Positions 24,761-34,731 are shown, counted from the first letter of the stretch. The stretch is 64,000 nt of DNA from Moritella sp. JT01 (GCF_001574435.1 NZ_LOCN01000032.1:41711-105710); one strand, 5' to 3'. Notes: generated by a model from the sequence alone, not told the origin. Numbers and translations: made by a program.

Positions 24761-26147
24761 GACTATTAACTAAAGCTACGTTCTCTCTTTGTTTTATGTC
24801 GTGCCACACTAACGGCGCGACAATAACAAACAACGCGATATTCGATAAAGGTAAGGCTAACCAAATACCATTAACTCCTAACCATTGTGGCAAGAAATAT
24901 AAAAATGGTAATTGAATTAGCATATTACCGACCGATATCGCCAAAGCTTTAGCCCCCTTACCTATCGCCATAAAATACACGGATGCCAACACAATAATGC
25001 CATCTAAAAACATCGCGAATAAATGTAAATGAATGCCATTTTTTGCTTCAGCGATGAGTTCTGGATTATCACTAGTGAACAAACGAATCATCAAGTCAGG
25101 CATTAAATTCAAAATCACGATAGAACCAACACCAGCCATCACCGTTACTTTTATCGACATTAGCAGCATTTTTTTGATATTTTCAAACTGCTGTGCGCCA
25201 AAGTAATAACTCACTGGTGGTTGCATACCTTCCGCGATCCCTTCTGCCACCAAGTAGTAAACCGTCATAATGTAACCTACAATGGCAAACGCACCCACTG
25301 TCACAGACGTACCGTATTGCATGAATAAACGGTTATGCAATGCAAATACAAAACTGGTATATACATACATCACGAGTGATGACGCGCCCAAGCTAATAAT
25401 CTTTGTCGCCATACGCGGATCAATCATCATCACGCTTCTATCGAATTTTAGACTTGAATACTTTGACAGAAAATAACCGATACCTACGATACAAACCGTC
25501 AACTGAGCAATAATAGTCGCCAACGCAGCGCCTTCAAGTTGCCACTGCCACAAACCAATAAACACATAATCCAACACTATATTTAATAACGCGCCAAGGA
25601 TCATTAACGCCGTGGCGACATTTGGGCTTTCATCATTACGTACTAGCATCGGAATCGCAGCAGCCATGATGGTCACAATAGTCGCACTCGCAAAGACATT
25701 GACATAATCGAAACCAAGCTCAAAAGTAATACCGTCACCACCTTGCACACGGAGTAAGTCGGCACCCCACAATGACATACCAGCAGTCGACAATATTGCC
25801 AATACAATGATTAAGAAAAAACTGACATTAAATGCCTTCTGTACGGCACCTTTGTCTTCTTCGCCACGCTTCATCGAAATAAGGCTGCCGCCGCCCATGC
25901 CAACCATTAAACCCAGTCCAGAAACAACAAAGGTAATCGGCCACGCCATGTTAATACCCGCAAGCCCTTCTACACCGACATAATGACCGACAAAAATACC
26001 ATCGATAATTTGATAAAGGCCGCTAACCAACATCGCGGCAATCGACGGGATCGCATAACGCCAAAAAGAACGTTTAATCTCCGCATCCGATGCTGAATCA
26101 GTCTTGTTTTGATCTAATGATCTTGGTTGTAACGGCGATGCACTCAC
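24753..26147 (-). CDS. MATE-family multidrug/organic cation exporter
   Basis: 464 residues with about twelve membrane segments in two repeated halves. The N-terminal half has IPSIAAMLVSGLYQIIDGIF and FVGHYVGVEGLAGINMAWP, the MATE signature for a first helix and loop; the second half has AFAIVGYIMTVYYLVAEGIA. MATE proteins expel drugs or metabolites using Na+ or H+ gradients. A LysR gene diverges from it (gap 191 bp) and probably controls it. It could export a product of the cluster nearby, but nothing in the sequence shows that. Confidence 0.88.
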   Translation of the reverse strand: MSASPLQPRSLDQNKTDSASDAEIKRSFWRYAIPSIAAMLVSGLYQIIDGIFVGHYVGVEGLAGINMAWPITFVVSGLGLMVGMGGGSLISMKRGEEDKGAVQKAFNVSFFLIIVLAILSTAGMSLWGADLLRVQGGDGITFELGFDYVNVFASATIVTIMAAAIPMLVRNDESPNVATALMILGALLNIVLDYVFIGLWQWQLEGAALATIIAQLTVCIVGIGYFLSKYSSLKFDRSVMMIDPRMATKIISLGASSLVMYVYTSFVFALHNRLFMQYGTSVTVGAFAIVGYIMTVYYLVAEGIAEGMQPPVSYYFGAQQFENIKKMLLMSIKVTVMAGVGSIVILNLMPDLMIRLFTSDNPELIAEAKNGIHLHLFAMFLDGIIVLASVYFMAIGKGAKALAISVGNMLIQLPFLYFLPQWLGVNGIWLALPLSNIALFVIVAPLVWHDIKQRENVALVNSLS

Positions 26148-26225
26148 AAAAACCTCTATTTAATATTGAATACGTTTATTTTTATGGATTATGCTTGTTT
26201 TTGATATTGATGAAAGTTAGCATCC

Positions 26226-26240
26226 ATCCGATTTTCGGAT
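26226..26240. promoter_or_regulatory. Candidate operator between MATE and LysR genes
   Basis: ATCCGATTTTCGGAT is a near-perfect palindrome (arms ATCCGA/TCGGAT) in the divergent intergenic region. Its position suits a LysR or other regulator site; the assignment is inference. Confidence 0.4.
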
Positions 26241-26338
26241 AGTTAGCTCCCTTTATGCCCGCTATAATATTTTATAGAATCCGTAATTTGTAGATTATAA
26301 ACCGCCTAGCAGTCACTCAAATAAAGTGAGAAAACAAA

Positions 26339-27220
26339 ATGAATTGGACAGTTGATCAATTAGAAGCATTTGTAACCGCTGTAAAACTCGGTTCATTTTC
26401 AGCCGCCGCTCGCCATTTAGGTAAAGCACAATCAAGAATCAGTACTGCGATATCCAATTTAGAAACCGACCTTGATATAACCTTATTTGATCGCAGTGCT
26501 CGATTACCGATACTGACACTGGCAGGTGAAGATATGTATGCCGAAGCAGAAGCGGTACTACAACAATGTCAACGCCTACAATCTCGCGCATTAACGGTAT
26601 CTGCTGGTGAAGAAATTTGTTTAACGATCGCCATGGATGAAGCGGCGCCGATTATCATGTTCCAGCATTTATTTGAAGATATTGCCAAGCAATTTCCCCT
26701 ATTAAAAATCAATATTATCAGTGGTTCACAAGCGGACATTGCGAAGTGGGTCGATGAGAAAAAAGCCGACATTGGCATCTTATTCCATTTAAAATCACTA
26801 TTAGACTCACTCGAATTCATGTCTATCGGTAAATTCACCCAATCTTTGATCGTTGCGCCCGAACATCCTTTAGCTAAAACCCCAGAGCCAAAAATCGAAC
26901 AATTGAACCAATTTAGAGAATTAGTCATCCGTGATCGCATGGGCATAACGCAAGCCAAAGCCACCTCGCCAAATCATTGGCATATCGACAGTTATTACTA
27001 CATTACTGAATTAGTTATTCGTGGTATCGGTTGGGCACTAGTGCCTGAGCATGTCGCCAATATACATTGGTATAAAGGTGCATTAACAGAACTATCTACT
27101 AAGCATATTACCGACCCCCTATTAATTGAAATAGGTATTGTTAAACGTCGCGATCAAGCCAGTGGTCCCGTCATGAATTGGATTTATCAAGCGTTAAGCA
27201 AGGGTGTTACGAAAGAGTGA
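26339..27220 (+). CDS. LysR-family transcriptional regulator
   Basis: 293 residues with an N-terminal winged helix (LEAFVTAVKLGSFSAAARHL, then GKAQSRISTAISNLE) and a C-terminal effector domain. It diverges from the MATE exporter and is the likely regulator of that gene. The sequence gives no hint of the effector. ATG at 26339 begins the usual MNWTVDQLEAF start of this subgroup. Confidence 0.87.
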   Translation: MNWTVDQLEAFVTAVKLGSFSAAARHLGKAQSRISTAISNLETDLDITLFDRSARLPILTLAGEDMYAEAEAVLQQCQRLQSRALTVSAGEEICLTIAMDEAAPIIMFQHLFEDIAKQFPLLKINIISGSQADIAKWVDEKKADIGILFHLKSLLDSLEFMSIGKFTQSLIVAPEHPLAKTPEPKIEQLNQFRELVIRDRMGITQAKATSPNHWHIDSYYYITELVIRGIGWALVPEHVANIHWYKGALTELSTKHITDPLLIEIGIVKRRDQASGPVMNWIYQALSKGVTKE

Positions 27221-27487
27221 ATATATTACTTTTTGGTTAATTTTAAGTAAATAGTCTATAGTTCTGTGCTTAAATATTTTTTAAAAATCTAAATAAACTA
27301 TGGATAACCTGCCTTTTAGTGCACAAAACTTACATAATCTAGATTTTTATGCCTTTTTTGTTGCTTTATCGCAGTTTTTTTGTCAGATTAATACCCACGT
27401 AACATATCAGTGACATCTACTGCTGATAATGAATGGAATCAATTTTTCAGACTGGATGGGGAATCATCGAGTTATAAGGGTCTGGTA

Positions 27488-29200
27488 ATGTCTTTATTAG
27501 AAGTAAAAAATCTTCGCATCGAATATCCATCTCGACATGGTGTGCACGCAGCAGTGAAATCATTGTCTTTTTCTATCGAACGCGGTGAAATCGTTGGTGT
27601 AGTTGGCGAATCTGGTGCAGGTAAATCAACCGTGGGTAATGCCATTATTGATTTATTAAGCCCACCAGGTGTGATTGCTAGCGGTGAAGTATATCTTGAA
27701 GGTGAAAAAATATCGGGTTTAACGCCTGAAGAGATGCGCAAAGTACGTGGCTCAAAAATAGGCTTCATCTTCCAAGACCCAATGACATCGCTAAATCCAC
27801 TTTTTACCATCGAACGTCAGATCACAGAAACGCTTCTAGCCAACCTTGATGTAAGTAAAGAAGAAGCTTACTCTCGGGCTCTTACTTTAATGGAACAAGT
27901 GGGTATTCCTGAGCCTGAATTACGTATTAAGCAATACCCGCATCAATTTTCAGGTGGTATGAGACAGCGTGTGGTTATCGCTATCGCATTGTCTTGTGAA
28001 CCCGATTTAATTATTGCCGATGAACCCACAACCGCACTCGATGTTTCAATTCAAGACCAAATTCTAACGTTGATCCGTGAATTGTGTATCAAGAAAAACG
28101 TAGGCTGCATGCTCGTTACTCATGACATGGGTGTGGTATCAAATGTAACAGATAAAATTGCCGTGATGTACCGCGGTGACCTTGTTGAATTTGGTCCAAC
28201 CAAGCAAGTACTTAGCGATCCTTCGCATGAATATACTCGTAGCCTTATTTCTGCGGTACCTCGCTCTGATATCAAGTTAGATCGTTTTCCACTGGTAAGC
28301 TATATCGAAGAAGCCGAAGAAATGAAGCAAATCGATATTAAAAACCACTGGTTAGGCCAAAGTCAGGATCAACGTGAATACACGGGTCCACTACTGACAG
28401 TGAATGATGTAAGTCTTCGCTTTGTGACTAAAGATTCATTTTTTGAAAGTAAACGTGAATACGTACAAGCATCTGACAAAGTCAGCTTCCATATTAACGA
28501 AGGTGAAACCTTTGGTCTGGTGGGTGAGTCAGGTTCAGGTAAATCAACGATTGCACGTATTATTGCCGGTCTTTATACGCCTAATGAAGGTAACATCACG
28601 TTTGAAGGCATTGATTTAACCGCATTGAAATCTGAAAAAGAACGTCGCCCTATTCGTCGTCAAATGCAAATGGTGTTCCAAAATCCATATACGTCGATGA
28701 ATCCGAGAATGAAGGTTTTTGATATCATTTCAGAACCCATTCGTTTCCACAAATTAGCATCATCTGAAGCTGAAGTTCGTCAAATCGTACATGATCTATT
28801 GGATCACGTAGGACTAGGCAGAATGGCTGGGGTTAAATACCCACACGAGTTCTCTGGCGGTCAGCGTCAACGTATTTCAATTGCCCGAGCACTCGCGACA
28901 CGTCCGCGTTTATTAATTTGTGATGAACCTACATCAGCACTTGATGTATCAGTACAGGCTCAAATTCTAAACCTACTTAAAGATTTACAAGACGAACTCA
29001 ATTTAACGATGTTATTCATTAGTCATGATTTACCCGTTATTCGTCAAGTAAGTGATCGCGTCGGTGTAATGCAAAAAGGTCAATTACTTGAAGTGGCGGC
29101 AACAGAAGATTTATTTACTAAGCCACAGCATGAATACAGCCAGCATCTTATTTCGTTAATGCCTGAATTTAAAGGCCTGCGTGACAAATTGGCAAGCTAA
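27488..29200 (+). CDS. Dipeptide/oligopeptide ABC transporter, fused double ATPase (DppD-DppF)
   Basis: 570 residues with two complete ABC domains in one chain. First: GESGAGKST, FSGGMRQR, IADEPTTALD. Second: GESGSGKST, FSGGQRQR, ICDEPTSALD, both with FQDPMTSLNP/FQNPYTSMNP Q-loops typical of peptide importers. Most relatives have separate DppD and DppF. An open frame reaches back to a GTG at 27410, but the ATG at 27488 has AAGGG seven bases upstream and gives the standard MSLLEVKNLRIEY start. The binding protein and two permeases follow on the same strand, so the ATPase comes first in this operon, unlike dppABCDF. Confidence 0.9.
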   Translation: MSLLEVKNLRIEYPSRHGVHAAVKSLSFSIERGEIVGVVGESGAGKSTVGNAIIDLLSPPGVIASGEVYLEGEKISGLTPEEMRKVRGSKIGFIFQDPMTSLNPLFTIERQITETLLANLDVSKEEAYSRALTLMEQVGIPEPELRIKQYPHQFSGGMRQRVVIAIALSCEPDLIIADEPTTALDVSIQDQILTLIRELCIKKNVGCMLVTHDMGVVSNVTDKIAVMYRGDLVEFGPTKQVLSDPSHEYTRSLISAVPRSDIKLDRFPLVSYIEEAEEMKQIDIKNHWLGQSQDQREYTGPLLTVNDVSLRFVTKDSFFESKREYVQASDKVSFHINEGETFGLVGESGSGKSTIARIIAGLYTPNEGNITFEGIDLTALKSEKERRPIRRQMQMVFQNPYTSMNPRMKVFDIISEPIRFHKLASSEAEVRQIVHDLLDHVGLGRMAGVKYPHEFSGGQRQRISIARALATRPRLLICDEPTSALDVSVQAQILNLLKDLQDELNLTMLFISHDLPVIRQVSDRVGVMQKGQLLEVAATEDLFTKPQHEYSQHLISLMPEFKGLRDKLAS

Positions 29201-29295
29201 ATTCCATTAATTAGACGAAAAAACAACCGCTAAATAATAACAAAAATAAACACAACACATCGGGAGTCACGTCCCTGCATGAAGGAGTTATGCAA

Positions 29296-30846
29296 ATGAA
29301 AACCTTAAAGACCAAACTCGCCATTGCCTTAATGGCCGCAGGCCTAAGCTTTTGCGCTGCTGCAGCAGATATCACTGTTGCTTATGATGCAGATCCAGTA
29401 TCGCTTGACCCGCATGAGCAACTATCTGGCGGTACACTACAGATGTCGCACATGTTGTTTGATCCCTTGGTTCGTTTTACCAAAGATTTCGATTTTGAAG
29501 GCCGTATCGCAGAAAAATGGGAACGTGTAAATGACACAACTTTCCGTTTTCACCTACGTAAAGGCGTAAAATTCCACTCTGGTAACCAACTGACTGCTGA
29601 TGATGTTGTATGGACATTCGACCGTCTAAAATCATCAGTTGATTTCAAAAACGTTTTTTCTCCATACGAAAAAATGACCAAAATTGATGACTACACGGTA
29701 GAAATCGTATCTTCAAAACCGTACCCACTCGTACTACAGACAGCAACTTATATCTTCCCAATGGATAAGAAGTTCTATTCTGGTAAAGAAAATGGTAAAG
29801 ACAAATCTGAAATTGTTAAACACGGTAGCTCTTTCGCATCAACACACGTTTCTGGCACAGGTCCTTTCATCGTAACGTCTCGTGAACAAGGCGTAAAAGT
29901 TGTGTTTGAACGCTTTGACGATTACTGGGATAAAACATCACCAGGTAACGTAGACAAGTTAACGCTTGTACCAATTAAGGAAGATGCCACACGTGTTGCA
30001 GCACTCCTTTCTGGCGACGTTGATATGATTTACCCTGTGTCACCAAATGATCAACGACGAGTGAAAAACGCGAAAGATATCGATCTAGTAACCGTATCTG
30101 GTACACGAATCATCACGTTCCAAATGAACCAAAACAGCAATCCTGCGCTTAAAGATGTGCGCGTACGTCAAGCTATCGTACATGCAATCAATAACGACGC
30201 GATTGTGAAGAAAATCATGAAAGGCTTTGGTACCACAGCAGGCCAACAAGGCCCTGCAGGTTATTCAGGCTATGACGCTGACCTAGTGCCACGTTATGAC
30301 TTGAAAAAAGCCAAACAGTTAATGAAAGATGCAGGTTATGAAAATGGCTTTAAACTTTCAATGATGGCACCAAATAACCGTTATGTTAACGATGCTAAGA
30401 TCGCACAGGCAACAGCGTCAATGCTATCTAAAATCGGTATTAAAGTTGATCTGAAAACAATGCCAAAAGCACAGTACTGGCCTGAGTTTGATCTTTGTGC
30501 TGCTGACATGATGCTGATTGGTTGGCATTCAGATACTGAAGATTCTGCGAACTTCTCTGAATTCTTAACAATGACACGTGATAAAGAGACTGGTCGTGGT
30601 GCTTATAACTGTGGTCACTACTCAAACCCAGAAGTTGATAAGTTAGTAAACAGTGCAAACGCTGAAACAGACACAGCAAAACGTGGCGTGATGCTGCAAC
30701 GTGTTGAAAAAATATTGTATGACGAAGCTGCTTTCGTGCCACTACATTGGCAAGATCTAGCTTGGGGCGCAAAATCGACTCTACAAGTTGCTCCAATTGT
30801 AAACGCACTAAACTTCCCGTACTTCGGTGACCTAGTCGTTAAATAA
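29296..30846 (+). CDS. Periplasmic peptide-binding protein of the ABC transporter (DppA/SBP_bac_5 family)
   Basis: 516 residues with a signal peptide (MKTLKTKLAIALMAAG, cleavage near CAAAAD). It begins with DPVSLDPHEQLSGGTLQMSH and contains KFHSGNQLTADDVVWTFDR, both standard for family 5 solute-binding proteins. It binds di- or oligopeptides in the periplasm and hands them to the permeases. GAAGGAG lies eight bases before the ATG at 29296; an ATG two codons earlier is too close to it. A hairpin just after the gene (30866-30899) would keep its level above that of the permeases. Confidence 0.92.
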   Translation: MKTLKTKLAIALMAAGLSFCAAAADITVAYDADPVSLDPHEQLSGGTLQMSHMLFDPLVRFTKDFDFEGRIAEKWERVNDTTFRFHLRKGVKFHSGNQLTADDVVWTFDRLKSSVDFKNVFSPYEKMTKIDDYTVEIVSSKPYPLVLQTATYIFPMDKKFYSGKENGKDKSEIVKHGSSFASTHVSGTGPFIVTSREQGVKVVFERFDDYWDKTSPGNVDKLTLVPIKEDATRVAALLSGDVDMIYPVSPNDQRRVKNAKDIDLVTVSGTRIITFQMNQNSNPALKDVRVRQAIVHAINNDAIVKKIMKGFGTTAGQQGPAGYSGYDADLVPRYDLKKAKQLMKDAGYENGFKLSMMAPNNRYVNDAKIAQATASMLSKIGIKVDLKTMPKAQYWPEFDLCAADMMLIGWHSDTEDSANFSEFLTMTRDKETGRGAYNCGHYSNPEVDKLVNSANAETDTAKRGVMLQRVEKILYDEAAFVPLHWQDLAWGAKSTLQVAPIVNALNFPYFGDLVVK

Positions 30847-30865
30847 CTAAGTACACTTCACTATG

Positions 30866-30899
30866 CGGTGTTTTTATCAAAACTCTGATAAAAACACCG
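30866..30899 (+). terminator. Intercistronic terminator-like hairpin after the peptide-binding protein
   Basis: Perfect 14-bp stem CGGTGTTTTTATCA (30866-30879) / TGATAAAAACACCG (30886-30899), six-base loop, then ATTATTTTTAC. It lies between the binding-protein gene and the permease genes and probably terminates part of the transcripts. Confidence 0.75.
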
Positions 30900-30963
30900 A
30901 TTATTTTTACAAAAAATATAGCAATAAACGCTATAGATTTAATAATACTTTGGGAGACAAGGA

Positions 30964-31938
30964 ATGTTCACATTTCTGATCAAACGCCTGTTTCAAGCCT
31001 TGATAGTAATGTTCGTGATCAGTTTGGTAGCATTTTCTATTCAAGATAATTTAGGCGATCCATTACGTGAATTAGTTGGTCAATCTGTATCTGAAGCAGA
31101 CCGACAAGCACTTCGTGATGAGCTAGGCCTTAATGATCCTTACATGACTAAATATAGCCGTTTTCTTGTTAATGCAGTGCAAGGCGACCTCGGCACTTCA
31201 TATTTCTTTAAAAGACCTGCAGCAGAAGTTATCTTAGATAAACTTCAAGCGACACTTGAATTGGTGTTTGGCGCAGCATTAATTATCGTTTTTGTGTCAA
31301 TTCCTTTAGGAGTTTACTCAGCTATTCATCCCAAAAGTACGCTCACGAAAATAATTATGGCTGTAAGTAGCATTGGTATTTCTGTACCGGTATTCCTTAC
31401 TGCAATCATACTGATGTATATTTTTTCCATCGAACTAGGTTGGCTACCCTCTTATGGACGTGGTGAAACGGTCAATATCATGGGCTGGGAAACAGGTTTC
31501 CTTACTAAAGATGGTTTATTGCATTTAATCTTACCAAGTGTATCACTTGCTTCTATTATGCTACCGCTTTTCATCCGCTTAGTTCGTTCAGAAATGCTAG
31601 AAGCATTAAGCTCGGAATACATCAAGTTTGCGAAAGCGAAAGGCTTATCATTAAACAAAATTTATTATATACATGCGCTTAAAAATACCATGCTGCCTGT
31701 TATCACCGTTGGTGGTGTACAAATCGGTACTATGATTGCTTACACAATTTTGACCGAAACGGTATTTCAGTGGCCTGGAACAGGTTTCTTATTCTTAGAA
31801 GCGATTAACCGTGTAGATACACCTTTAATTACTGCTTATGTCATCTTCGTTGGTTTAATCTTTGTGGTAACAAATACCCTAGTTGACCTGTTATATGGGG
31901 TAATTAACCCTACCGTAAACATTACAGGTAAAGGATAA
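30964..31938 (+). CDS. Peptide ABC transporter permease, DppB type
   Basis: 324-residue inner-membrane permease. It starts MFTFLIKRLFQALIVMFVIS, the usual DppB/OppB first helix, and has the coupling loop SEYIKFAKAKGLSLNKIYY followed by HALKNTMLPVITVGG. About six membrane helices. GGGAGACAAGGA precedes the ATG. Only five bases separate it from the partner permease. It would form the translocation pore with the next protein and the fused ATPase. Confidence 0.92.
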   Translation: MFTFLIKRLFQALIVMFVISLVAFSIQDNLGDPLRELVGQSVSEADRQALRDELGLNDPYMTKYSRFLVNAVQGDLGTSYFFKRPAAEVILDKLQATLELVFGAALIIVFVSIPLGVYSAIHPKSTLTKIIMAVSSIGISVPVFLTAIILMYIFSIELGWLPSYGRGETVNIMGWETGFLTKDGLLHLILPSVSLASIMLPLFIRLVRSEMLEALSSEYIKFAKAKGLSLNKIYYIHALKNTMLPVITVGGVQIGTMIAYTILTETVFQWPGTGFLFLEAINRVDTPLITAYVIFVGLIFVVTNTLVDLLYGVINPTVNITGKG

Positions 31939-31943
31939 TAGGT

Positions 31944-32888
31944 ATGAACACAATTACTTCATCTCATGTTCCTACTCGTTGGGAACGCTTCAAAAACTCA
32001 GATCTTATTTATTATTTCTTAAGAGATAAGGTCGCCATGTTCAGTTTTGCGATCTTTATGACGTTCTTGATCGCAGCGTTAGCGGCACCGTTAATCGCAC
32101 CAACAGACCCTTATGATATTACCAGTATTGATATCATGGATTCAGAGTTACCGCCGTCTTGGTTAGAAGAGGGTGACGAGCGTTTCCTATTAGGTACTGA
32201 TGATCAAGGCCGTGATATTTTATCCACCATGCTTTACGGTTCACGTTTATCGCTAACAATTGGTTTCTTGGCTGTTGCAGTACAATTAACCTTAGGTATT
32301 GTGATAGGTCTATCTGCAGGTTACTTCGGTGGTCGTATTGACAGTTTCCTCATGCGCTTTGCTGACGTACAGCTCTCATTTTCGACGATGATGGTCGCGA
32401 TTATTGTCTCAGCTATCTTTAAAGCCAGTTTTGGTAGTGAATTCTTTAGTCAATATGCCGTCGTTATGCTCGTGGTGATCATCGGTATTGCCGAATGGCC
32501 ACAATATGCACGTACTATTCGTGCATCCGTATTGGCCGAGAAACAAAAAGAATACGTAGAAGCAGCACAAGTGATGGGCTTAAAATCAATGCGCATTATG
32601 TTTAGACATATTCTGCCAAACTGCTTATCCCCTATCCTCGTGATTTCAACAGTACAAATTGCCAATGCCATTATGTCAGAAGCAGCATTGTCATTCTTAG
32701 GTTTAGGTTTACCGGTTGATCAACCTTCATTGGGTGCGTTAATCAGTACAGGCTTTAAGTATATCTTCTCTGGCGCTTGGTGGATAACAGCCTTCCCAGG
32801 TGTATTACTAGTAACACTTGTACTTGTAATCAACCTACTTGGTGACTGGTTACGTGATGCGTTTAACCCTAAGATCTATAAAGGTTAA
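31944..32888 (+). CDS. Peptide ABC transporter permease, DppC type
   Basis: 314-residue inner-membrane permease. An N-terminal cytoplasmic stretch and first helix are followed by the OppC/DppC pattern LLGTDDQGRDILSTMLYGSR and LTIGFLAVAVQLTLGIVIGL. The coupling loop is QKEYVEAAQVMGLKSMRIMF, then RHILPNCLSPILVIS. Last gene of the operon, followed by a strong terminator. Confidence 0.92.
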   Translation: MNTITSSHVPTRWERFKNSDLIYYFLRDKVAMFSFAIFMTFLIAALAAPLIAPTDPYDITSIDIMDSELPPSWLEEGDERFLLGTDDQGRDILSTMLYGSRLSLTIGFLAVAVQLTLGIVIGLSAGYFGGRIDSFLMRFADVQLSFSTMMVAIIVSAIFKASFGSEFFSQYAVVMLVVIIGIAEWPQYARTIRASVLAEKQKEYVEAAQVMGLKSMRIMFRHILPNCLSPILVISTVQIANAIMSEAALSFLGLGLPVDQPSLGALISTGFKYIFSGAWWITAFPGVLLVTLVLVINLLGDWLRDAFNPKIYKG

Positions 32889-32931
32889 GTAAATAAGCGT
32901 CATTGTTTATATGTAAATAAATGATAGTAAT

Positions 32932-32969
32932 AAAAAAGCACTGTTCGTAAATACGTTCAGTGCTTTTTT
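32932..32969 (+). terminator. Terminator of the peptide ABC operon
   Basis: AAAAAAGCACTG (32932-32943) / CAGTGCTTTTTT (32958-32969) with a T run, about 45 bases past the last permease. Confidence 0.92.
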
Positions 32970-33021
32970 TATATAATGAAAACAACCTTCCACAGTATTG
33001 CGAACGGTTATTCTTATCTTT

Positions 33022-33129
33022 CTGTCAGGACAGAGTCCCTTGGTGATCACAATGACAGAGTAAGGACTCTAAGCTATTAAGGGGAAAATTCGGCTTAGCG
33101 TTATTGCACTAGCCAGGTCTGGATCTGGC
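33022..33129 (+). ncRNA. Candidate structured RNA between two transport genes
   Basis: The gap has several stems in a row: CTGTC/GACAG (33022-33033), AGAGTCC/GGACTCT (33032-33038, 33064-33070), CTAAGC/GCTTAG (33069-33074, 33093-33098) and GCCAGGT/ATCTGGC (33112-33118, 33123-33129). A terminator follows at 33150-33186. Neighbouring stems overlap, so they would be alternatives. No promoter was identified and I know no matching RNA family; this may be a small RNA or only repeat-like DNA. Confidence 0.25.
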
Positions 33130-33149
33130 CAAGTTAGCGGTGAAAAAAT

Positions 33150-33186
33150 AAATAAGGCTTCTAATATCAATTTAGAAGCCTTATTT
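33150..33186. terminator. Bidirectional terminator downstream of the POT gene
   Basis: Perfect 15-bp stem AAATAAGGCTTCTAA (33150-33164) / TTAGAAGCCTTATTT (33172-33186), T-rich on both strands, 75 bases past the POT gene stop on the - strand. Confidence 0.88.
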
Positions 33187-33261
33187 TCGTAAGTAAATTC
33201 GTAGGTCTATAACTTATATCTTAGGTCATAGCCTACTCGTATAATTTAAAACAATGTGTAA

Positions 33262-34731
33262 TTACGCTTGAGCTGTTGTCATACCTTCAGCTTCTTTACT
33301 CTTCTCAAGCATCTTACGAATAACAAATGATGCCAGGAATGCGACAAATACCATCACCACTGCTAAACCTGTTAATAGGCTAAAGTAGTCACCGTAAACT
33401 GTTTGCACCACTTCTTGCGTGATCTCTTGACCCTTCTCCATCGCAATCGACGTAGAGAATACCGCACCAACGATACCACTCATTGCCATAGCGACTGAGT
33501 ATAAACTTACCGAGAAGTTCTCTATGTGTTTAGGTGAAACAGACAAGATGAATGCCACAACCATACTACCAACAATCACTTCAGCAAATGCTTGGAAGAA
33601 ATGAATCAACATAAATATTTCAGGGCGAATTACAGCATCTTCACCGACATTCAGCACTGCCATAGTAAGAATACCAAACGCGATTGCCGTTAAGATAAAT
33701 GCGAAACCGATTTTCGTCGCTGTCGTAAAGTTAATATTTCGTTTTTCAAGTGATAAGAAGACATATACGATCACCGGACCACCAACGATACACCAAAGTG
33801 AATTCATTGCCATTGCCGCTTCAGGTGCAATTGGAATAAACCCGAACAGGTCACCGCGCATAGTATTAATTGTTACCATGGTCATTGAAGTCATCATTTG
33901 GCCGTAATAAACAAAGAAAGCCGTTGTTAATACAGTCATGATAAGGATAGTACCCATCTTTAATGCATCTGCACGTTCTGATTTCAGCATTAATGAGATG
34001 AAGTAAAGGATCGCTGATGCACCAATTGCGTAGATAATATTCTGGCCAATATCCATATTTGAAAACATAAAGAATACTAAACCAATCATTGCAACAGATA
34101 ACGCTGTGAATGCAATCCAGTTTTTGGGGCTTACCGGCGCTTGCTCAATTTCAGTGCCTACTGTTAATAACGGTTTACGTGAAACGACGAGAATAGCAAA
34201 AGCAATGAAAGCCATCACTGCAGATAACATGAAACTGCCATTAAAACCAATTGCAAGTACGAACATTGGGAATAAATATTGACCTAAAAAGGCACCTATA
34301 TTGTTAACTGAATAATTAACAGGGTAACCGTTTTCAAAGTCTTCTTCACTTGCAAATGTACGCTTATACAGGCTTGGATATGAAGGCGACATAAGACCAC
34401 GGCCGTAACTTGCTAGCGCAATACCAACCAGACACAACTGTACATTACCTGCCGATGCACCGAAAACAAGTAAGCCATAACCTATGGCAAAGGCAAGATA
34501 AGCAATCGTTAACGAGCGATAAGCACCTAAGAACTTATCAGCAATAAAACCACCAGCAATAGCAAACAACGGACCAATAGCTGAAAAAGCACCAACAACC
34601 ATCATGGTGTCAGCTTCGCTATACCCCAAATCTTCTAAAAAGAAGCGGGTTAAAATAATCATTACGCCGTAAAAAGATAAGCCAAAGAGCATTTGGCAAC
34701 ACATCATAGATTTATTCAGTCGATTCCACAT
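33262..34731 (-). CDS. POT/PTR2-family peptide transporter with altered TM1 motif
   Basis: 489 residues and about 14 membrane helices. GGFIADKFLGAYRSL (about 61-75) is the PTR2 signature of proton-coupled peptide carriers. The usual TM1 motif ExxERFxYYG reads QMLFGLSFYG here (13-22): both Glu, the Arg and the Phe are gone while FYG remains. These residues are used for proton coupling in studied POTs, so this carrier may couple differently or move another substrate. It lies convergent to the peptide ABC operon. Single gene with its own terminator. Confidence 0.82.
   Translation of the reverse strand: MWNRLNKSMMCCQMLFGLSFYGVMIILTRFFLEDLGYSEADTMMVVGAFSAIGPLFAIAGGFIADKFLGAYRSLTIAYLAFAIGYGLLVFGASAGNVQLCLVGIALASYGRGLMSPSYPSLYKRTFASEEDFENGYPVNYSVNNIGAFLGQYLFPMFVLAIGFNGSFMLSAVMAFIAFAILVVSRKPLLTVGTEIEQAPVSPKNWIAFTALSVAMIGLVFFMFSNMDIGQNIIYAIGASAILYFISLMLKSERADALKMGTILIMTVLTTAFFVYYGQMMTSMTMVTINTMRGDLFGFIPIAPEAAMAMNSLWCIVGGPVIVYVFLSLEKRNINFTTATKIGFAFILTAIAFGILTMAVLNVGEDAVIRPEIFMLIHFFQAFAEVIVGSMVVAFILSVSPKHIENFSVSLYSVAMAMSGIVGAVFSTSIAMEKGQEITQEVVQTVYGDYFSLLTGLAVVMVFVAFLASFVIRKMLEKSKEAEGMTTAQA

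Noticed and set aside
24753..26147. MATE pump as the exporter of the biosynthetic cluster
   Set aside because: It is more than 4 kb away, on the other strand, with its own LysR gene and other genes in between.
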